Source: Ruminococcaceae bacterium YAD3003
GTDB taxonomy: Bacteria; Bacillota; Clostridia; Saccharofermentanales; Saccharofermentanaceae
Assembly: GCA_900107185.1 (NCBI GenBank)
Contig: FNPA01000010.1
Span: 1-64,000 of the forward strand
Direction of reading: 5' to 3'
DNA length: 64,000 nt
Every line of letters begins with the position of its first letter. Positions within the stretch are counted from its first letter, which is position 1. Below, one piece after another: positions 44,088 through 52,975 of the stretch. The translations under genes and the position numbers were made by a program. The notes beneath the pieces were generated by a model. It was not told the DNA's origin. It was given only the letters and a program-made list of their open reading frames with translations, and made no database searches.

Positions 44088-44191
44088 ACTAACCGTCTCT
44101 CCCTTATTTCCGTTTGTAAAAAAGTAGTTGTATTCAATTATCTCACATCCGAGATCCGCACTCCCGAAAGCCTCATACCAGGCCGTCTCCG

Positions 44192-44710
44192 TCAAATATC
44201 AGAAAACAATTCATCGAGATAAGGGCGGTATCTCTCCACGTGATTTCTCATGGCCTGTTCAGACTCTGTATATTTAGCAAAATCCTTCAGATCGACCCAC
44301 ACGTAATCTGTGGTCTCGCCCTCCTGGAGCACAACGGAATCCTTATCGCAATCTACAATTGCCAGATAAGAATAGTAGGTGCTGTGTGTCTCATCACTAG
44401 ACGATTTGTTAATGAATATCCATTCGTCAGCAGTAAGGCCCGTCTCTTCGAACAGCTCTCTTACCGCACACTCTTCAGGGCTCTCTCCCTGCTGTGCAGA
44501 ACCGCCCGCACCGGGTTCCCAAAATCCCGGATAAATATCCTTGCGCGGATCTCTTTTGGTCAACAAAAAAGTGCCATCCACGTGTTTTACGAGGATGTCA
44601 CTTACAATGTGATAACGTCCGTCAGGAATAGAAACGAAATTACCGGGCTTTCTCTCCCATACTTCGCCTGTCTTATTACCGTCTATATCGTAAAGGTCCC
44701 AAAGTTCCAT
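44192..44710 (-). CDS. NUDIX hydrolase
   Basis: 172 aa. The Nudix box spans residues 70-92 (G-x5-E-x7-REL-x-EE-x-GL pattern intact). N-terminal 'ELWDLYDIDGNKTGEVWER' is typical of the IDI-like/YfcD branch. It hydrolyses a nucleoside diphosphate linked to another group, with Mg2+. GGGGAAATGG lies upstream, with an extended -10 at 44748. Confidence 0.9.
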   Translation of the reverse strand: MELWDLYDIDGNKTGEVWERKPGNFVSIPDGRYHIVSDILVKHVDGTFLLTKRDPRKDIYPGFWEPGAGGSAQQGESPEECAVRELFEETGLTADEWIFINKSSSDETHSTYYSYLAIVDCDKDSVVLQEGETTDYVWVDLKDFAKYTESEQAMRNHVERYRPYLDELFSDI

Positions 44711-44747
44711 AAATCCATTTCCCCATATATAACTTTAGAATGAAGTC

Positions 44748-44753
44748 ATTATA
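44748..44753 (-). promoter_or_regulatory. Extended -10 upstream of the NUDIX gene
   Basis: Minus strand GCGTGATATAAT. The same 12 bases recur at 44997 upstream of the next small gene. Confidence 0.5.
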
Positions 44754-44793
44754 TCACGCATGGATTTAATGGCATAAAAAGGCAGATAACATC

Positions 44794-44967
44794 TTAATTC
44801 AAACCGCTCATTCCCATCTTCTCTGTGAGATCACCGAGGCTCTTATCAAACTGAGCCTTAGATATGGCACCACGCACCAGGAAAGCCTCAAGAGTTTTCT
44901 TCTGCTCTAAATATAACTGTTTCTTTTTATCTTCAGGAGACAACTGCTCCCATTCGAACTGTTCCAT
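44794..44967 (-). CDS. 57-aa SHOCT-like protein
   Basis: A small gene (ATG at 44967, TAA at 44794) with AGAGGA seven bases upstream and its own extended -10. The product, starting MEQFEWEQLSPEDKKKQLYL, ends with 'LEAFLVRGAISKAQFDKSLG', close to the SHOCT short C-terminal domain (helix, G-x-I-[ST]-x-x-[QE]-F). SHOCT modules are oligomerisation or interaction tails; here it stands almost alone. Confidence 0.7.
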   Translation of the reverse strand: MEQFEWEQLSPEDKKKQLYLEQKKTLEAFLVRGAISKAQFDKSLGDLTEKMGMSGLN

Positions 44968-44996
44968 GTCTGTTTCCTCTAAATTCTAATGCGGGA

Positions 44997-45002
44997 ATTA
45001 TA
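44997..45002 (-). promoter_or_regulatory. Extended -10 upstream of the SHOCT-like gene
   Basis: Minus strand GCGTGATATAAT about 30 bp before the start codon. Confidence 0.5.
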
Positions 45003-45088
45003 TCACGCAGAAATATCATGGTGGTTCGATTAATAGGACAGTTTGATCAGCTCGAAAACAACGCCAATGGCTCTTTTAAATTCCGCAG

Positions 45089-45583
45089 TTGACAAACATT
45101 CGTTCTAGTTCTATTATGTGCATAGAACATTTGTTTGTTTTTGAAGGGATCGCGTTCGCAAAACCCGTTAAGCTTGGCAAGGTAAGTACGGAATGCCTGA
45201 TAGACGTGTTCAGCGGTATTGTCTCTCCTTCAGCAGTGCTGTGTACTGATAACGAGAAAGCATACCGGCTTTTGGCAAGAAATAAAGATATCCGACTGAT
45301 ACAGACGAATACGGGTAAACGCATAACAAAACAGAATGGCATTACTTACGGTATCCAACGCATCAATGCATACCACAGTTCATTGAAAAGCTTTATTGAC
45401 AGGTTTCGCGGAGTATCGACCAAACATCTGGAGCATTACATCATCTGGAATAACCTGATAGCAAACAACAAAAGAAGCAAGACGGAAAACATAAGCCTGA
45501 TGTTCGTACAGATAATGAGCAGAAGGCTGACAGTACATAACAGCGATATATCGGCAAGACCGCCGCTTTCATTCGTCACATAG
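45089..45583 (+). pseudogene. IS1595-family (ISXO2-like) transposase, C-terminal fragment
   Basis: About 164 codons. 'PVKLGKVSTECL', 'LCTDNEKAYRLLARN' (second catalytic Asp) and 'INAYHSSLKSFIDRFRGV' are the signature of the C-terminal half of ISXO2-like transposases. The N-terminal zinc ribbon and first catalytic Asp are missing; the frame begins at a TTG in unrelated sequence. It ends 18 bp before the TnpB gene. Confidence 0.75.
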
Positions 45584-45601
45584 AGATAAGGGGCATGTAA
45601 C

Positions 45602-46930
45602 ATGATACTCTCGGAAGAACACAGGATTAAAAGACATAACAATAAGAAGCTTCTTCACGAGATAGACGGGTACTGCTATAAAGTGAAGAACCTTTCCAAC
45701 AGTGTCAACTACCTGATAAAGCAGTGCTACCGCATCCATACGAAGATAAAGAACGGTAAAGCACTTGAGGATTGGGAAGATGAACTCATCAGAGCGATAA
45801 ACAGCGGCATCACGGAATACAATGCATCACGCTCTGAGAATAAGAGATTACGCTATATCGATGCCGACAACGGATATATAGCCGATGCATATTTTCTCAG
45901 CTGGTATCTGAAAGGAACGGAAGTATATAAAGACGTTCCGTATGCGACATGCAGTCAGATATGCATACAGGAGAAATGCAGAGATTGGAAGTCGTTCTAC
46001 AGGGCGACAGCAGAATACGGGAAAGATCCGAAGAAGTTCAATGAGCATCCACATGTACCGGGATATCTGGACCCGAAAACAGGAAGAGGTTCTCTTGTGA
46101 TAACCAGTCAGAACTTCAAAGTGGATGAGGATGGTAATGTAACCATGCCTAAATTCCTCAGTGGTATACACATACGTGCAAGACACAGTTCAGTCAGACA
46201 GATAAGGATAAAGACGTTCAAGGATTCTGTCCTTATCAGTCTGATGTATGAGAAAGAGGAAAAGGCTGCAAGAGGGACAAAGGTCATGGGAATAGACCTG
46301 GGAGTAAACAATCTCATAGCAGCCGCATGGGATTCCGAAGACAGGCCTGTGCTAATCAACGGGAAACCGCTGAAATCGATAAACCAGTACTACAACAAGG
46401 CAAGAGCGCATACGCAGAAGGAGGCAAAAGTATATAACGGAAAGAACAGGACCAAAAGACTGAATAAGCTTACGGCAAAAAGGAACCGCAAGGTAAAAGA
46501 CTACATGCACAAGGCCAGCAGGAAGATAGTTAACATGGCCGTCTCTTCAGGTGTCGGACTCATAGTGATAGGATCCAATCACGGATGGAAACAGAAAGTG
46601 CACATGGGAAACATAACAAACCAGAACTTTGTATCCATACCGTATAAGACACTTACGGACATGATCACATACAAAGCACGACTTGAAGGCATAGAGGTAA
46701 AAACCGTACGCGAGAGTTACACAAGCGGAACGAGTTATCTTGACGGAGAAAAGCCAACCAGAACTTACTATGACAAGACACGAAGGATAGAACGAGGATT
46801 ATTTAAGAGCAACAGCGGGATCTTCATTAACGCAGACGTAAATGCTGCATATCAGATGATGAAGCTGGGTGACACAAGAGCAATTCCCATCAAGACAGGA
46901 GAACAGATAATCAAGATAAAAGCAGCCTGA
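45602..46930 (+). CDS. tnpB: TnpB, RNA-guided transposon-encoded nuclease (IS605/IS607 OrfB)
   Basis: 442 aa, full length. The RuvC-like triad is complete: D232 (GIDLGVNN), E371 (VRESYTSG) and D412 (NADVNAAYQ). The CxxC zinc finger that usually sits between the last two motifs is absent, as in a known TnpB subgroup with 'EKPTRTYYDKTRRIERGLF'. TnpB is guided by an omega-RNA from the 3' end of its own gene and element. No tnpA transposase accompanies it. AAGGGG lies before the ATG. Confidence 0.92.
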   Translation: MILSEEHRIKRHNNKKLLHEIDGYCYKVKNLSNSVNYLIKQCYRIHTKIKNGKALEDWEDELIRAINSGITEYNASRSENKRLRYIDADNGYIADAYFLSWYLKGTEVYKDVPYATCSQICIQEKCRDWKSFYRATAEYGKDPKKFNEHPHVPGYLDPKTGRGSLVITSQNFKVDEDGNVTMPKFLSGIHIRARHSSVRQIRIKTFKDSVLISLMYEKEEKAARGTKVMGIDLGVNNLIAAAWDSEDRPVLINGKPLKSINQYYNKARAHTQKEAKVYNGKNRTKRLNKLTAKRNRKVKDYMHKASRKIVNMAVSSGVGLIVIGSNHGWKQKVHMGNITNQNFVSIPYKTLTDMITYKARLEGIEVKTVRESYTSGTSYLDGEKPTRTYYDKTRRIERGLFKSNSGIFINADVNAAYQMMKLGDTRAIPIKTGEQIIKIKAA

Positions 46931-46985
46931 ATTATATCAGGTAGAGGCATAAGGCTAGTGCCCTTAAAGAGCCGATATGATATAT
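46931..46985 (+). other. Candidate TnpB right end / omega-RNA region
   Basis: Directly after tnpB there is a small hairpin, GGCAT-AAGGCTA-GTGCC (46946-46962). In TnpB elements the omega-RNA scaffold ends at the right element border. The border and guide start are not certain here. Confidence 0.3.
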
Positions 46986-47076
46986 TCATTTCGGAGATTC
47001 ATAAATATCAGTCACAAGCTGGTAAATAGCCATATGTTTATACTCATTAGTCTCTTAGGGGAAAAAGGAGGCCATC

Positions 47077-47694
47077 ATGAAGATCATCAATGTCAATCTC
47101 GACCAGCTGCTTTACACAGAACCTGTGAAGGCCACATACGATCACGATGAGGAAGAAAGCGGTTTCTTCAAAAAGTTATTTAAGAAGAAGGACGAAGAAC
47201 CTGAGATTCCTTTCTTCAACCAGAGAGTTGAAGAGTTCGGCAAAGACGATATCTGTGAAGACCTCGCTGACGGATACGATGCATTTATTGTAAAAGGTGC
47301 ACCGTTTGAGACGATGGTAGTCGTATCCAGATGTTATCTGATCCTTCCGGGAAAAGAGATATTCCCTCTTTATACTGTCAGCAGATTTGCGATAAAAAAT
47401 GAGCATTACGGCAACAGACCATACGAGCAGTATGCGTTAGACAGATTCAATGAGCCTTACGATCCAAACTATGTTAGTGAATACGAAAACGAGGAAGGAT
47501 TTGAGCTCGCCAGGTTTAATATCCTGCTGCAGATCACAGATAAAAACGGTCTTCTTTACGAATATGTATTCCCGATGGAAGTCGCTGACAGAAAAGAATT
47601 CAGGGCAGTATTAAACAGCCGCCTTGAAGAGATCGGCGCAAGAGACTTTTCTGACGAAGATGTTATGATCGGAGAATTCCCTGTCGAAGAATAA
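47077..47694 (+). CDS. Hypothetical protein, 205 aa
   Basis: Not recognised. Acidic, soluble, with a Lys/Phe-rich patch (FFKKLFKKKDEE) near residue 30-42; no signal peptide or membrane helix. AAAGGAGG stands nine bases before the ATG, so it is well expressed. It converges on the racemase gene with 1 bp between stops. Confidence 0.7.
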   Translation: MKIINVNLDQLLYTEPVKATYDHDEEESGFFKKLFKKKDEEPEIPFFNQRVEEFGKDDICEDLADGYDAFIVKGAPFETMVVVSRCYLILPGKEIFPLYTVSRFAIKNEHYGNRPYEQYALDRFNEPYDPNYVSEYENEEGFELARFNILLQITDKNGLLYEYVFPMEVADRKEFRAVLNSRLEEIGARDFSDEDVMIGEFPVEE

Positions 47695-47695
47695 C

Positions 47696-48388
47696 TCACT
47701 CCATAGAGAGCTCAATTAGCTTACGGATGTGAATCTCTACAGCATCAAAACACGCAACAGGACAATTATCTGAATTAAGGATCAGGGGCAGCTCAGTGCA
47801 TCCTAAGATGACTCCTTCAATGCCGTCGTCGTTCTTCATTCTGGTGATTATGTCCGTCAGTTCCTTTAATGTGGATTCTTTAACAATACCCTTCTCGAGC
47901 TCTTCAAATATTCTCTTTGCAACGAGCTGGCGCTCTTCATCGTTTGGAACGAAGACCTCTATACCTGATTCGATCAGGTCCTTCTTCATGTAGTCTTTTT
48001 CCATCGTGAAGATGGTTCCCAGGAGGCCAATGCGTTTTATACCTTTGGAAGATATCTCTTCGGCTACTACTCTGGGGATGCTGATAATGGGTTTATTGAA
48101 CCTTTTTGCCAACTCATCGTAGACAACATGCATGGTGACAGCGGTTAGTGAGATAACCTCCGAACCGCTCTTATCGAGACACTCCAGTTTCTCCAATAAA
48201 TAGTCAGCCAGAAGGTCGTATCTGCCCTCTGTAACATTGTTCCACGCCCTTGGAAAATTGACGCTCTCTATAGCAATATCAGGCATTGCACGGCCTTCGG
48301 TGATGCAGTCGATCTCAGAGTTCAAAATCTTATAGTACATGAGAGTCGACTCGGGACCTGTGCCTCCGACCAAACCGATTTTCTTCAT
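47696..48388 (-). CDS. Aspartate/glutamate racemase family amino-acid racemase
   Basis: 230 aa. 'GLVGGTGPESTLMYYK' at the N-terminus and 'GCTELPLIL' (catalytic Cys) near residue 195. The position of the first catalytic Cys carries Thr ('LTAVTMHVVYDEL'); a Thr/Cys pair is known in the E. coli YgeA-type branch of cofactor-independent racemases. Likely racemises one or more L/D amino acids. AAAGAGG precedes the ATG. Confidence 0.85.
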   Translation of the reverse strand: MKKIGLVGGTGPESTLMYYKILNSEIDCITEGRAMPDIAIESVNFPRAWNNVTEGRYDLLADYLLEKLECLDKSGSEVISLTAVTMHVVYDELAKRFNKPIISIPRVVAEEISSKGIKRIGLLGTIFTMEKDYMKKDLIESGIEVFVPNDEERQLVAKRIFEELEKGIVKESTLKELTDIITRMKNDDGIEGVILGCTELPLILNSDNCPVACFDAVEIHIRKLIELSME

Positions 48389-48398
48389 ATAAACCTCT

Positions 48399-48671
48399 TT
48401 AGAGAAAGCTGTCTGCGTTGTCGATATAGTCAGTGCAGTTCTCTCTGCCGTTCATTCTAACAACGAAATCGATCATCTCATCAGAATCGAATTCTTCTGT
48501 AGCGTTGATATCCTCCTTTGCGTTTCCTGTTCTCACAGTTGGGAAAATTATACCATTCTTCAGGAATACGCGTTTCGGGGAGACGCACTTTTTCCGGAAC
48601 TCACTGTCCTTTTGCAAGAAGTCTTTCCTGGCGCTTTTCTTTTCTAAGGCGCCTTTTGAGTTGGACCTCAT
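48399..48671 (-). other. Open frame, possible gene remnant
   Basis: The last 45 codons (NAKEDINATEEFDSDEMIDF...) read like protein, but the frame overlaps the end of the permease gene, has no placed start or ribosome binding site, and matches nothing I recognise. Confidence 0.25.
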
Positions 48672-49602
48672 ATCTGTCTCTTAAGAGGGTGAAATATACG
48701 AGTCCTGAAATCGATGCCGACAGCGCGAGCAGAATGAGGCAGAACGCAGATGCCCTGTCGTATGCATTGCCCATGCCGAGTATGTTCTCCAAATACGACA
48801 TTAACGTTGTGGTCCTTCTTAACGAATCGAAAGGATTTCCCAACATACTCGGAATCTCGCTCATCTGAAGACCGTCAACAACAGTAACGATAACAATGAA
48901 GAACAAGATGGGCCTCATGCATGGGAGCGTTATTCTGAAAAATGTATTAAGTCTCGACGACCCGTCCATCTCCGCTGCTTCGTATATCTCGACAGGAACA
49001 CTGGTCATGCCGACGGTCGCGTAGATAAACGTTATTCCGAAGTGGACAAAGATACTCACAACTACGATTAAGAATCTCTCTGAAGTGAGGAAGTTAATGT
49101 CAGCTTCGGATATTCCAAAACCGTCGATAAGAGAAGCGGTGATTATGAATCCTATTGTCGAACCTGCAAAGGCAATGATGTTGCCGATTACAAGGAAGCC
49201 CAGAGACGTTCCGTTCATGAGATTAGGGAAAAAGAACGCTGTCTTAAACAGCCACCTTCCCTTAACCTTCAGACGGCGGTCGGTCATCATGGCGGCGAGC
49301 CAAAATGCCATTATCCATTCAGGTATGGTCTGTGCGATCCAGAAGAAAAATGTGTTCTTAAATGCAGAGAGGAATGTCTTTGTTTTAAACAGATCTGCAA
49401 AATTCTTATACCAGGGCAGGCCCTTCGATATCAGGAGCGGCGGATCGTCTACGATGGCCGTGTGTTTCAGATCACAAAAAGCATAGAGGAACGTCGTTGC
49501 CATCGGCCATAAATGGAAGACCAGAAACGCAACAACAAAAGGGATCGCAAATATGTATCCCCACTTTGTGTAATGACGTTCGATGCTTTTTCTCTTTCCC
49601 AT
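48601..49602 (-). CDS. Sugar-type ABC transporter permease (MalF/UgpA-like)
   Basis: 333 aa, six membrane helices, with the EAA loop 'EAAEMDGSSRLNTFFRITLP' (about 215) that contacts the ATPase. CUT1 carbohydrate importer family. The ATG at 49602 lies only about 10 bp after the promoter -10, with no clear ribosome binding site, so the mRNA may be leaderless. Its partner permease is transcribed in the opposite direction; no binding protein or ATPase gene is nearby. Confidence 0.85.
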   Translation of the reverse strand: MGKRKSIERHYTKWGYIFAIPFVVAFLVFHLWPMATTFLYAFCDLKHTAIVDDPPLLISKGLPWYKNFADLFKTKTFLSAFKNTFFFWIAQTIPEWIMAFWLAAMMTDRRLKVKGRWLFKTAFFFPNLMNGTSLGFLVIGNIIAFAGSTIGFIITASLIDGFGISEADINFLTSERFLIVVVSIFVHFGITFIYATVGMTSVPVEIYEAAEMDGSSRLNTFFRITLPCMRPILFFIVIVTVVDGLQMSEIPSMLGNPFDSLRRTTTLMSYLENILGMGNAYDRASAFCLILLALSASISGLVYFTLLRDRYEVQLKRRLRKEKRQERLLAKGQ

Positions 49603-49611
49603 AAACCGATG

Positions 49612-49638
49612 ATATAACACAAGGTAGACAAATGTCAA
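49612..49638 (-). promoter_or_regulatory. Promoter of the MalF-like permease
   Basis: Minus strand TTGACA (49638-49633), 15 bp, TTATAT (49617-49612) or 16 bp to TATATC. It interleaves with the opposing promoter at 49625-49653. Confidence 0.55.
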
Positions 49639-49653
49639 CCTTCATGCTATATT
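49625..49653 (+). promoter_or_regulatory. Promoter of the MalG-like permease
   Basis: TAGACA (49625-49630), 17 bp, TATATT (49648-49653). Confidence 0.6.
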
Positions 49654-49685
49654 GGCATTAGCGACGGGGAAAAGAGGGCAATCTT

Positions 49686-50522
49686 ACGAGTACTAACATT
49701 CTTGGCAGATCAGAATTAAAAAGAAAGGATATTATCCTTAAGGTCATTGTCTATGCCATTTCGATCGGCCTGGCAATCCTTACGTTATATCCGTTCTTAA
49801 TGATGCTCTCTGACTTTACAGGATTTAAAATGAGTAATCCCGCACGCATATTTAAGATACTCCCGCAAAGAGGAAAAGAACTCGTTAAATTCTTTGTCTC
49901 GAGAAACGTTATAGGATTTATTAATTCAGTAATCGTCACGGCCGGCAGCACGATACTTAATGTCTACTTCTCTGCCATGACCGCATATTCCATCACGGCA
50001 TATAAGTGGAAATTCCGTAAGGTGTTCAGCAACGTAATCGTTGCCCTCATGATGATTCCCACGGTCGTAGCATCGTCAGGATTCATTCATCTGGTTTATA
50101 AATTCGGCCTTACGAATAAACTCCTGATACTGATACTTCCTTCCATCGCAACACCTATCTCAGTAGTGTTCATGAGACTGTATCTGGAAGCGGCATTTTC
50201 AATGGAACTCGTTTATTCAGCGAGGATCGATGGTGCCGGAGAATTTAAGATATTCAACAAGATAGTTCTGCCGATCATGAAACCTGCGATTGCAACCCAG
50301 GCAATATTTGCAGTTGTAAGTTCATGGACTGATATGTTCCTGCCGATGGTTATTTTGACAGAACCGGAAAAGCAGACTCTCCCCATCGCCATGGTATTAA
50401 ATCTCGCGATGGGCGAACGTACCATACCTGTATTTGTATCTGTAATTCCAATCATAGTCATCTATCTCCTGCTCGCCAGGCACATCGTTGAAGGCGTGCA
50501 GTTGGGCAGCGTTAAGTTGTAA
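49686..50522 (+). CDS. Sugar-type ABC transporter permease (MalG-like), apparent ACG start
   Basis: 278 aa if begun at the ACG at 49686, seven bases after AAGAGGG. The frame is coding from there ('STNILGRSELKRKDIILKVI', first membrane helix), yet no ATG, GTG or TTG exists in frame before the ATG at 49800, which would delete the first helix. Six helices and the EAA loop 'YSARIDGAGEFKIFNKIVLP' fit CUT1 permeases. The start codon is unusual: ATG mutated to ACG, a real non-AUG start, or a base error. Confidence 0.8.
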   Translation, partial: TSTNILGRSELKRKDIILKVIVYAISIGLAILTLYPFLMMLSDFTGFKMSNPARIFKILPQRGKELVKFFVSRNVIGFINSVIVTAGSTILNVYFSAMTAYSITAYKWKFRKVFSNVIVALMMIPTVVASSGFIHLVYKFGLTNKLLILILPSIATPISVVFMRLYLEAAFSMELVYSARIDGAGEFKIFNKIVLPIMKPAIATQAIFAVVSSWTDMFLPMVILTEPEKQTLPIAMVLNLAMGERTIPVFVSVIPIIVIYLLLARHIVEGVQLGSVKL

Positions 50523-50524
50523 GA

Positions 50525-50656
50525 TCACGCATATCCCGTAACGTTGTGGAAGTAAGACGCCGGTTCCATGGGAACTGTGTCGCTGGTAATTTCTTTCGAG
50601 CAGGAACAAACAGAAAAAACTGTTATGAGAATCAGAAGTATCGATATTTTTCTCAT
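50525..50656 (-). CDS. 43-aa lipoprotein
   Basis: Signal peptide MRKISILLILITVFSVCSC with lipobox VCSC, then only 24 mature residues ending in HNVTGYA. The start lies 1 bp after the stop of the lipoprotein gene at 50658, so translation is likely coupled. It converges on the permease gene (2 bp). It could be a complete small lipoprotein or the front of a truncated one. Confidence 0.6.
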   Translation of the reverse strand: MRKISILLILITVFSVCSCSKEITSDTVPMEPASYFHNVTGYA

Positions 50657-50657
50657 G

Positions 50658-51383
50658 TTATTCTTCTACTGATTCCTCAGTGATCTCAGTAGTCTCATCT
50701 TCCGATGACTCTTCTGTCTCTTCTTCATTGTAGGCATCCATATAAACAATTCTGTATTCTTTGTCATTGTTTTTAAAGAGTTCATCACACTTGAGCGAAT
50801 CGTCATCGGTCAGAACGTAGTACTCATAGTACGCATATTCGCAGCCTTCGGGATTCTTGCGGACAAAATGCAGGATATACGAGAATTTGAAATCGAACTC
50901 AGGATATTCTTGCGTGCAGCTCCTGCTATCTACCCTGAAATAAGTTCCTTCACAACGGATGAGATAGAAATGAAGTTGTGATTTAGCATCACACTGCGCC
51001 GAATAGTAGTACGCGCACAATACTTCTGTCTTCTTTTTTGCATAGGCCGCATCGCAGAATGTCTGCCATGTCTCTTTGCCCGATGTGCAGACGGAATCTT
51101 CAAATACGGGGATGTTCTGTTCCTTCGCCCACACCAGGGCCTCCTCGGGTGTGAAGGTCAGTCTGTCTAATGCAATGCTGAGATATGCCGAAGAAGCATC
51201 GGAAGCTATTGTTGCCAATGATGTTTCCTCTGACGTGTACTCAGTATAGGTCTCAGTCTCTCCGGCATATTCGATTACCTCGGGGCTATTATTACATCCT
51301 GACATGAGTGTAGTTGCAACGAGGAGAGATGCGCCCAATGCATACAGAGGTTTCTTTGTCCCTGTTTTAGATTCTATCTTCAT
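50658..51383 (-). CDS. Lipoprotein, function unknown
   Basis: 241 aa. The signal peptide ends in a lipobox, LMSGC (Cys about 31). A Thr/Glu/Tyr-rich spacer, a soluble domain with three or four Cys residues, and a Glu-rich tail (TEESSEDETTEITEE). GGAGGG precedes the ATG. It lies 13 bp downstream of the 500-aa membrane-anchored protein and probably shares its transcript. Confidence 0.7.
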   Translation of the reverse strand: MKIESKTGTKKPLYALGASLLVATTLMSGCNNSPEVIEYAGETETYTEYTSEETSLATIASDASSAYLSIALDRLTFTPEEALVWAKEQNIPVFEDSVCTSGKETWQTFCDAAYAKKKTEVLCAYYYSAQCDAKSQLHFYLIRCEGTYFRVDSRSCTQEYPEFDFKFSYILHFVRKNPEGCEYAYYEYYVLTDDDSLKCDELFKNNDKEYRIVYMDAYNEEETEESSEDETTEITEESVEE

Positions 51384-51396
51384 GTTGATTCCCTCC

Positions 51397-52899
51397 TCAT
51401 TTGCCGCGCAGGACAGAGTACTCGATTATGCCTTCGTTGTTGATTGCAAAGCATATCTCGCCCTTCATGCCCTCGTAAATAACCCATACTAATTCAGCTT
51501 TTTCTCCGAAATACTCGATCCTGTCAGGAGCGCCATATAAGGATACGAGGCTCTCTGCCGGATCGCCGCCTACTACGCCTCTTGCCGTAGGTGTCATGTC
51601 CAGAGCAATGTAGTCAACTTCTGTGTCAGTTCCTTCTCTCTCGTGCGAAGGGGAAACGAGTGTTACTGCAAAATACCAATCCGAATCACCGGATGAGGGA
51701 TATTGCAGTTTCCACCATAATCCGTTGTTGTAATATGAAACGAAACCATAGTTATTCGCTTCGTATTCTTCCGGATAGTCCAATATATCAATATAATCGT
51801 GCCAGTCGTTATCAATCGAGAATGTATGTCCATCGTACTCGAAAACAAAATCTTCATCGGTAACAGCGATATCTTCCGCGCCTTCAAATATCGCAGCAGT
51901 ATCTTCCATTATCGTGTTATCGTCAGCTACGAATATCAGTAAGCCATTCTCGAGAACTACAGTACCCTGTATCTCTTTAACGGGATCACCATAACCATAT
52001 GGACCCGCCATAACTACTACGAGTCTGCCGTCTTCAACGCCTTCTGCAAAATAGCTGTAATTGTAACCATCGAGGCCATAGAGTTCGTCAGTTGCGCCAT
52101 CTCTGACATAGAGAATGGTCCTTACCATGCCGCTGCCATACATTGAGCAGGTGACTGCATCTTCGACACCGTCGCCTGTTACATCAAACATGATGGGTTC
52201 GCCAATAAGTAATTTAGGTGCTCCTTGCGGGGTCGCAGGCTCTTTACTGCCTCTGGCAAGGAGCGGTTCACACCGGTTATAAATCTCCATGATGTAATCT
52301 TCGGTGTAGAACTCTCCCCAGTAAGATCTGACATAACTGCCGTTCAAAGCAACTACGAATTTAAAATCGCTGCTGTAGAAGAAAGTACGGCGGAAATCCT
52401 TAACCAGCTCACCACCGTCCAGATATTCGTAGCTGACCAGGAACAAAGGATCGCCTTCGTATTCATATTCACTGGGGATATCACAGGATCTGAATATCTG
52501 GATATCAGAACCTTCGATATATCCTACGCCCCATTTGTCGATCGCTGCATTCTCGGGATCAAATCCCATCGCTACAGCCAGGTCCTGTGTAAACTTCAGG
52601 AGTTCTGTTTCATCGCTGTCTTCGTATCTTACTTCCGTAGGCAGAACGCTCCACAGAGGTTCATTGCAATAGTATGTCTCTGTGGTCTTATCTGCATTTA
52701 TAGTCGGCGGAGTGGATCTATCCGCATTTACATCAGTCAGACCGTCTATAACAGTTGTATCAGCATTTGTGGTTATAGGTGCTTCCGGTGAATTAGCCTT
52801 AATAACGCGTGCCACAAATGCAGCAAAAGGAATGCCGGCGATCAGCAAAAATACTCCGGCACCGGCAATAGCAGCAATAACGATATCTTTCTTTTTCAT
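51397..52899 (-). CDS. Membrane-anchored extracytoplasmic protein, 500 aa
   Basis: One N-terminal helix (about 7-30) after MKKKD, then an extracytoplasmic acidic protein. 'FDVTGDGVEDAVTCSMYGSG' (about 240) resembles an FG-GAP/VCBS-type beta-propeller calcium loop. No catalytic motif is recognised. GGGGGGACTG before the ATG. First gene of a probable three-gene surface-protein operon (51397-50658-50525). Confidence 0.7.
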   Translation of the reverse strand: MKKKDIVIAAIAGAGVFLLIAGIPFAAFVARVIKANSPEAPITTNADTTVIDGLTDVNADRSTPPTINADKTTETYYCNEPLWSVLPTEVRYEDSDETELLKFTQDLAVAMGFDPENAAIDKWGVGYIEGSDIQIFRSCDIPSEYEYEGDPLFLVSYEYLDGGELVKDFRRTFFYSSDFKFVVALNGSYVRSYWGEFYTEDYIMEIYNRCEPLLARGSKEPATPQGAPKLLIGEPIMFDVTGDGVEDAVTCSMYGSGMVRTILYVRDGATDELYGLDGYNYSYFAEGVEDGRLVVVMAGPYGYGDPVKEIQGTVVLENGLLIFVADDNTIMEDTAAIFEGAEDIAVTDEDFVFEYDGHTFSIDNDWHDYIDILDYPEEYEANNYGFVSYYNNGLWWKLQYPSSGDSDWYFAVTLVSPSHEREGTDTEVDYIALDMTPTARGVVGGDPAESLVSLYGAPDRIEYFGEKAELVWVIYEGMKGEICFAINNEGIIEYSVLRGK

Positions 52900-52975
52900 A
52901 ACACAGTCCCCCCAAGAGTGTTACCTGATACCTTATATACAGATATCTGTTCCGGAATGTTGCACCTGTTTGAAT

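Noticed and set aside
45061-46990. Target-site duplication flanking the GGCTCTTT repeats
   Set aside because: The 8 bp outside each end do not match, so the element borders are unproven.
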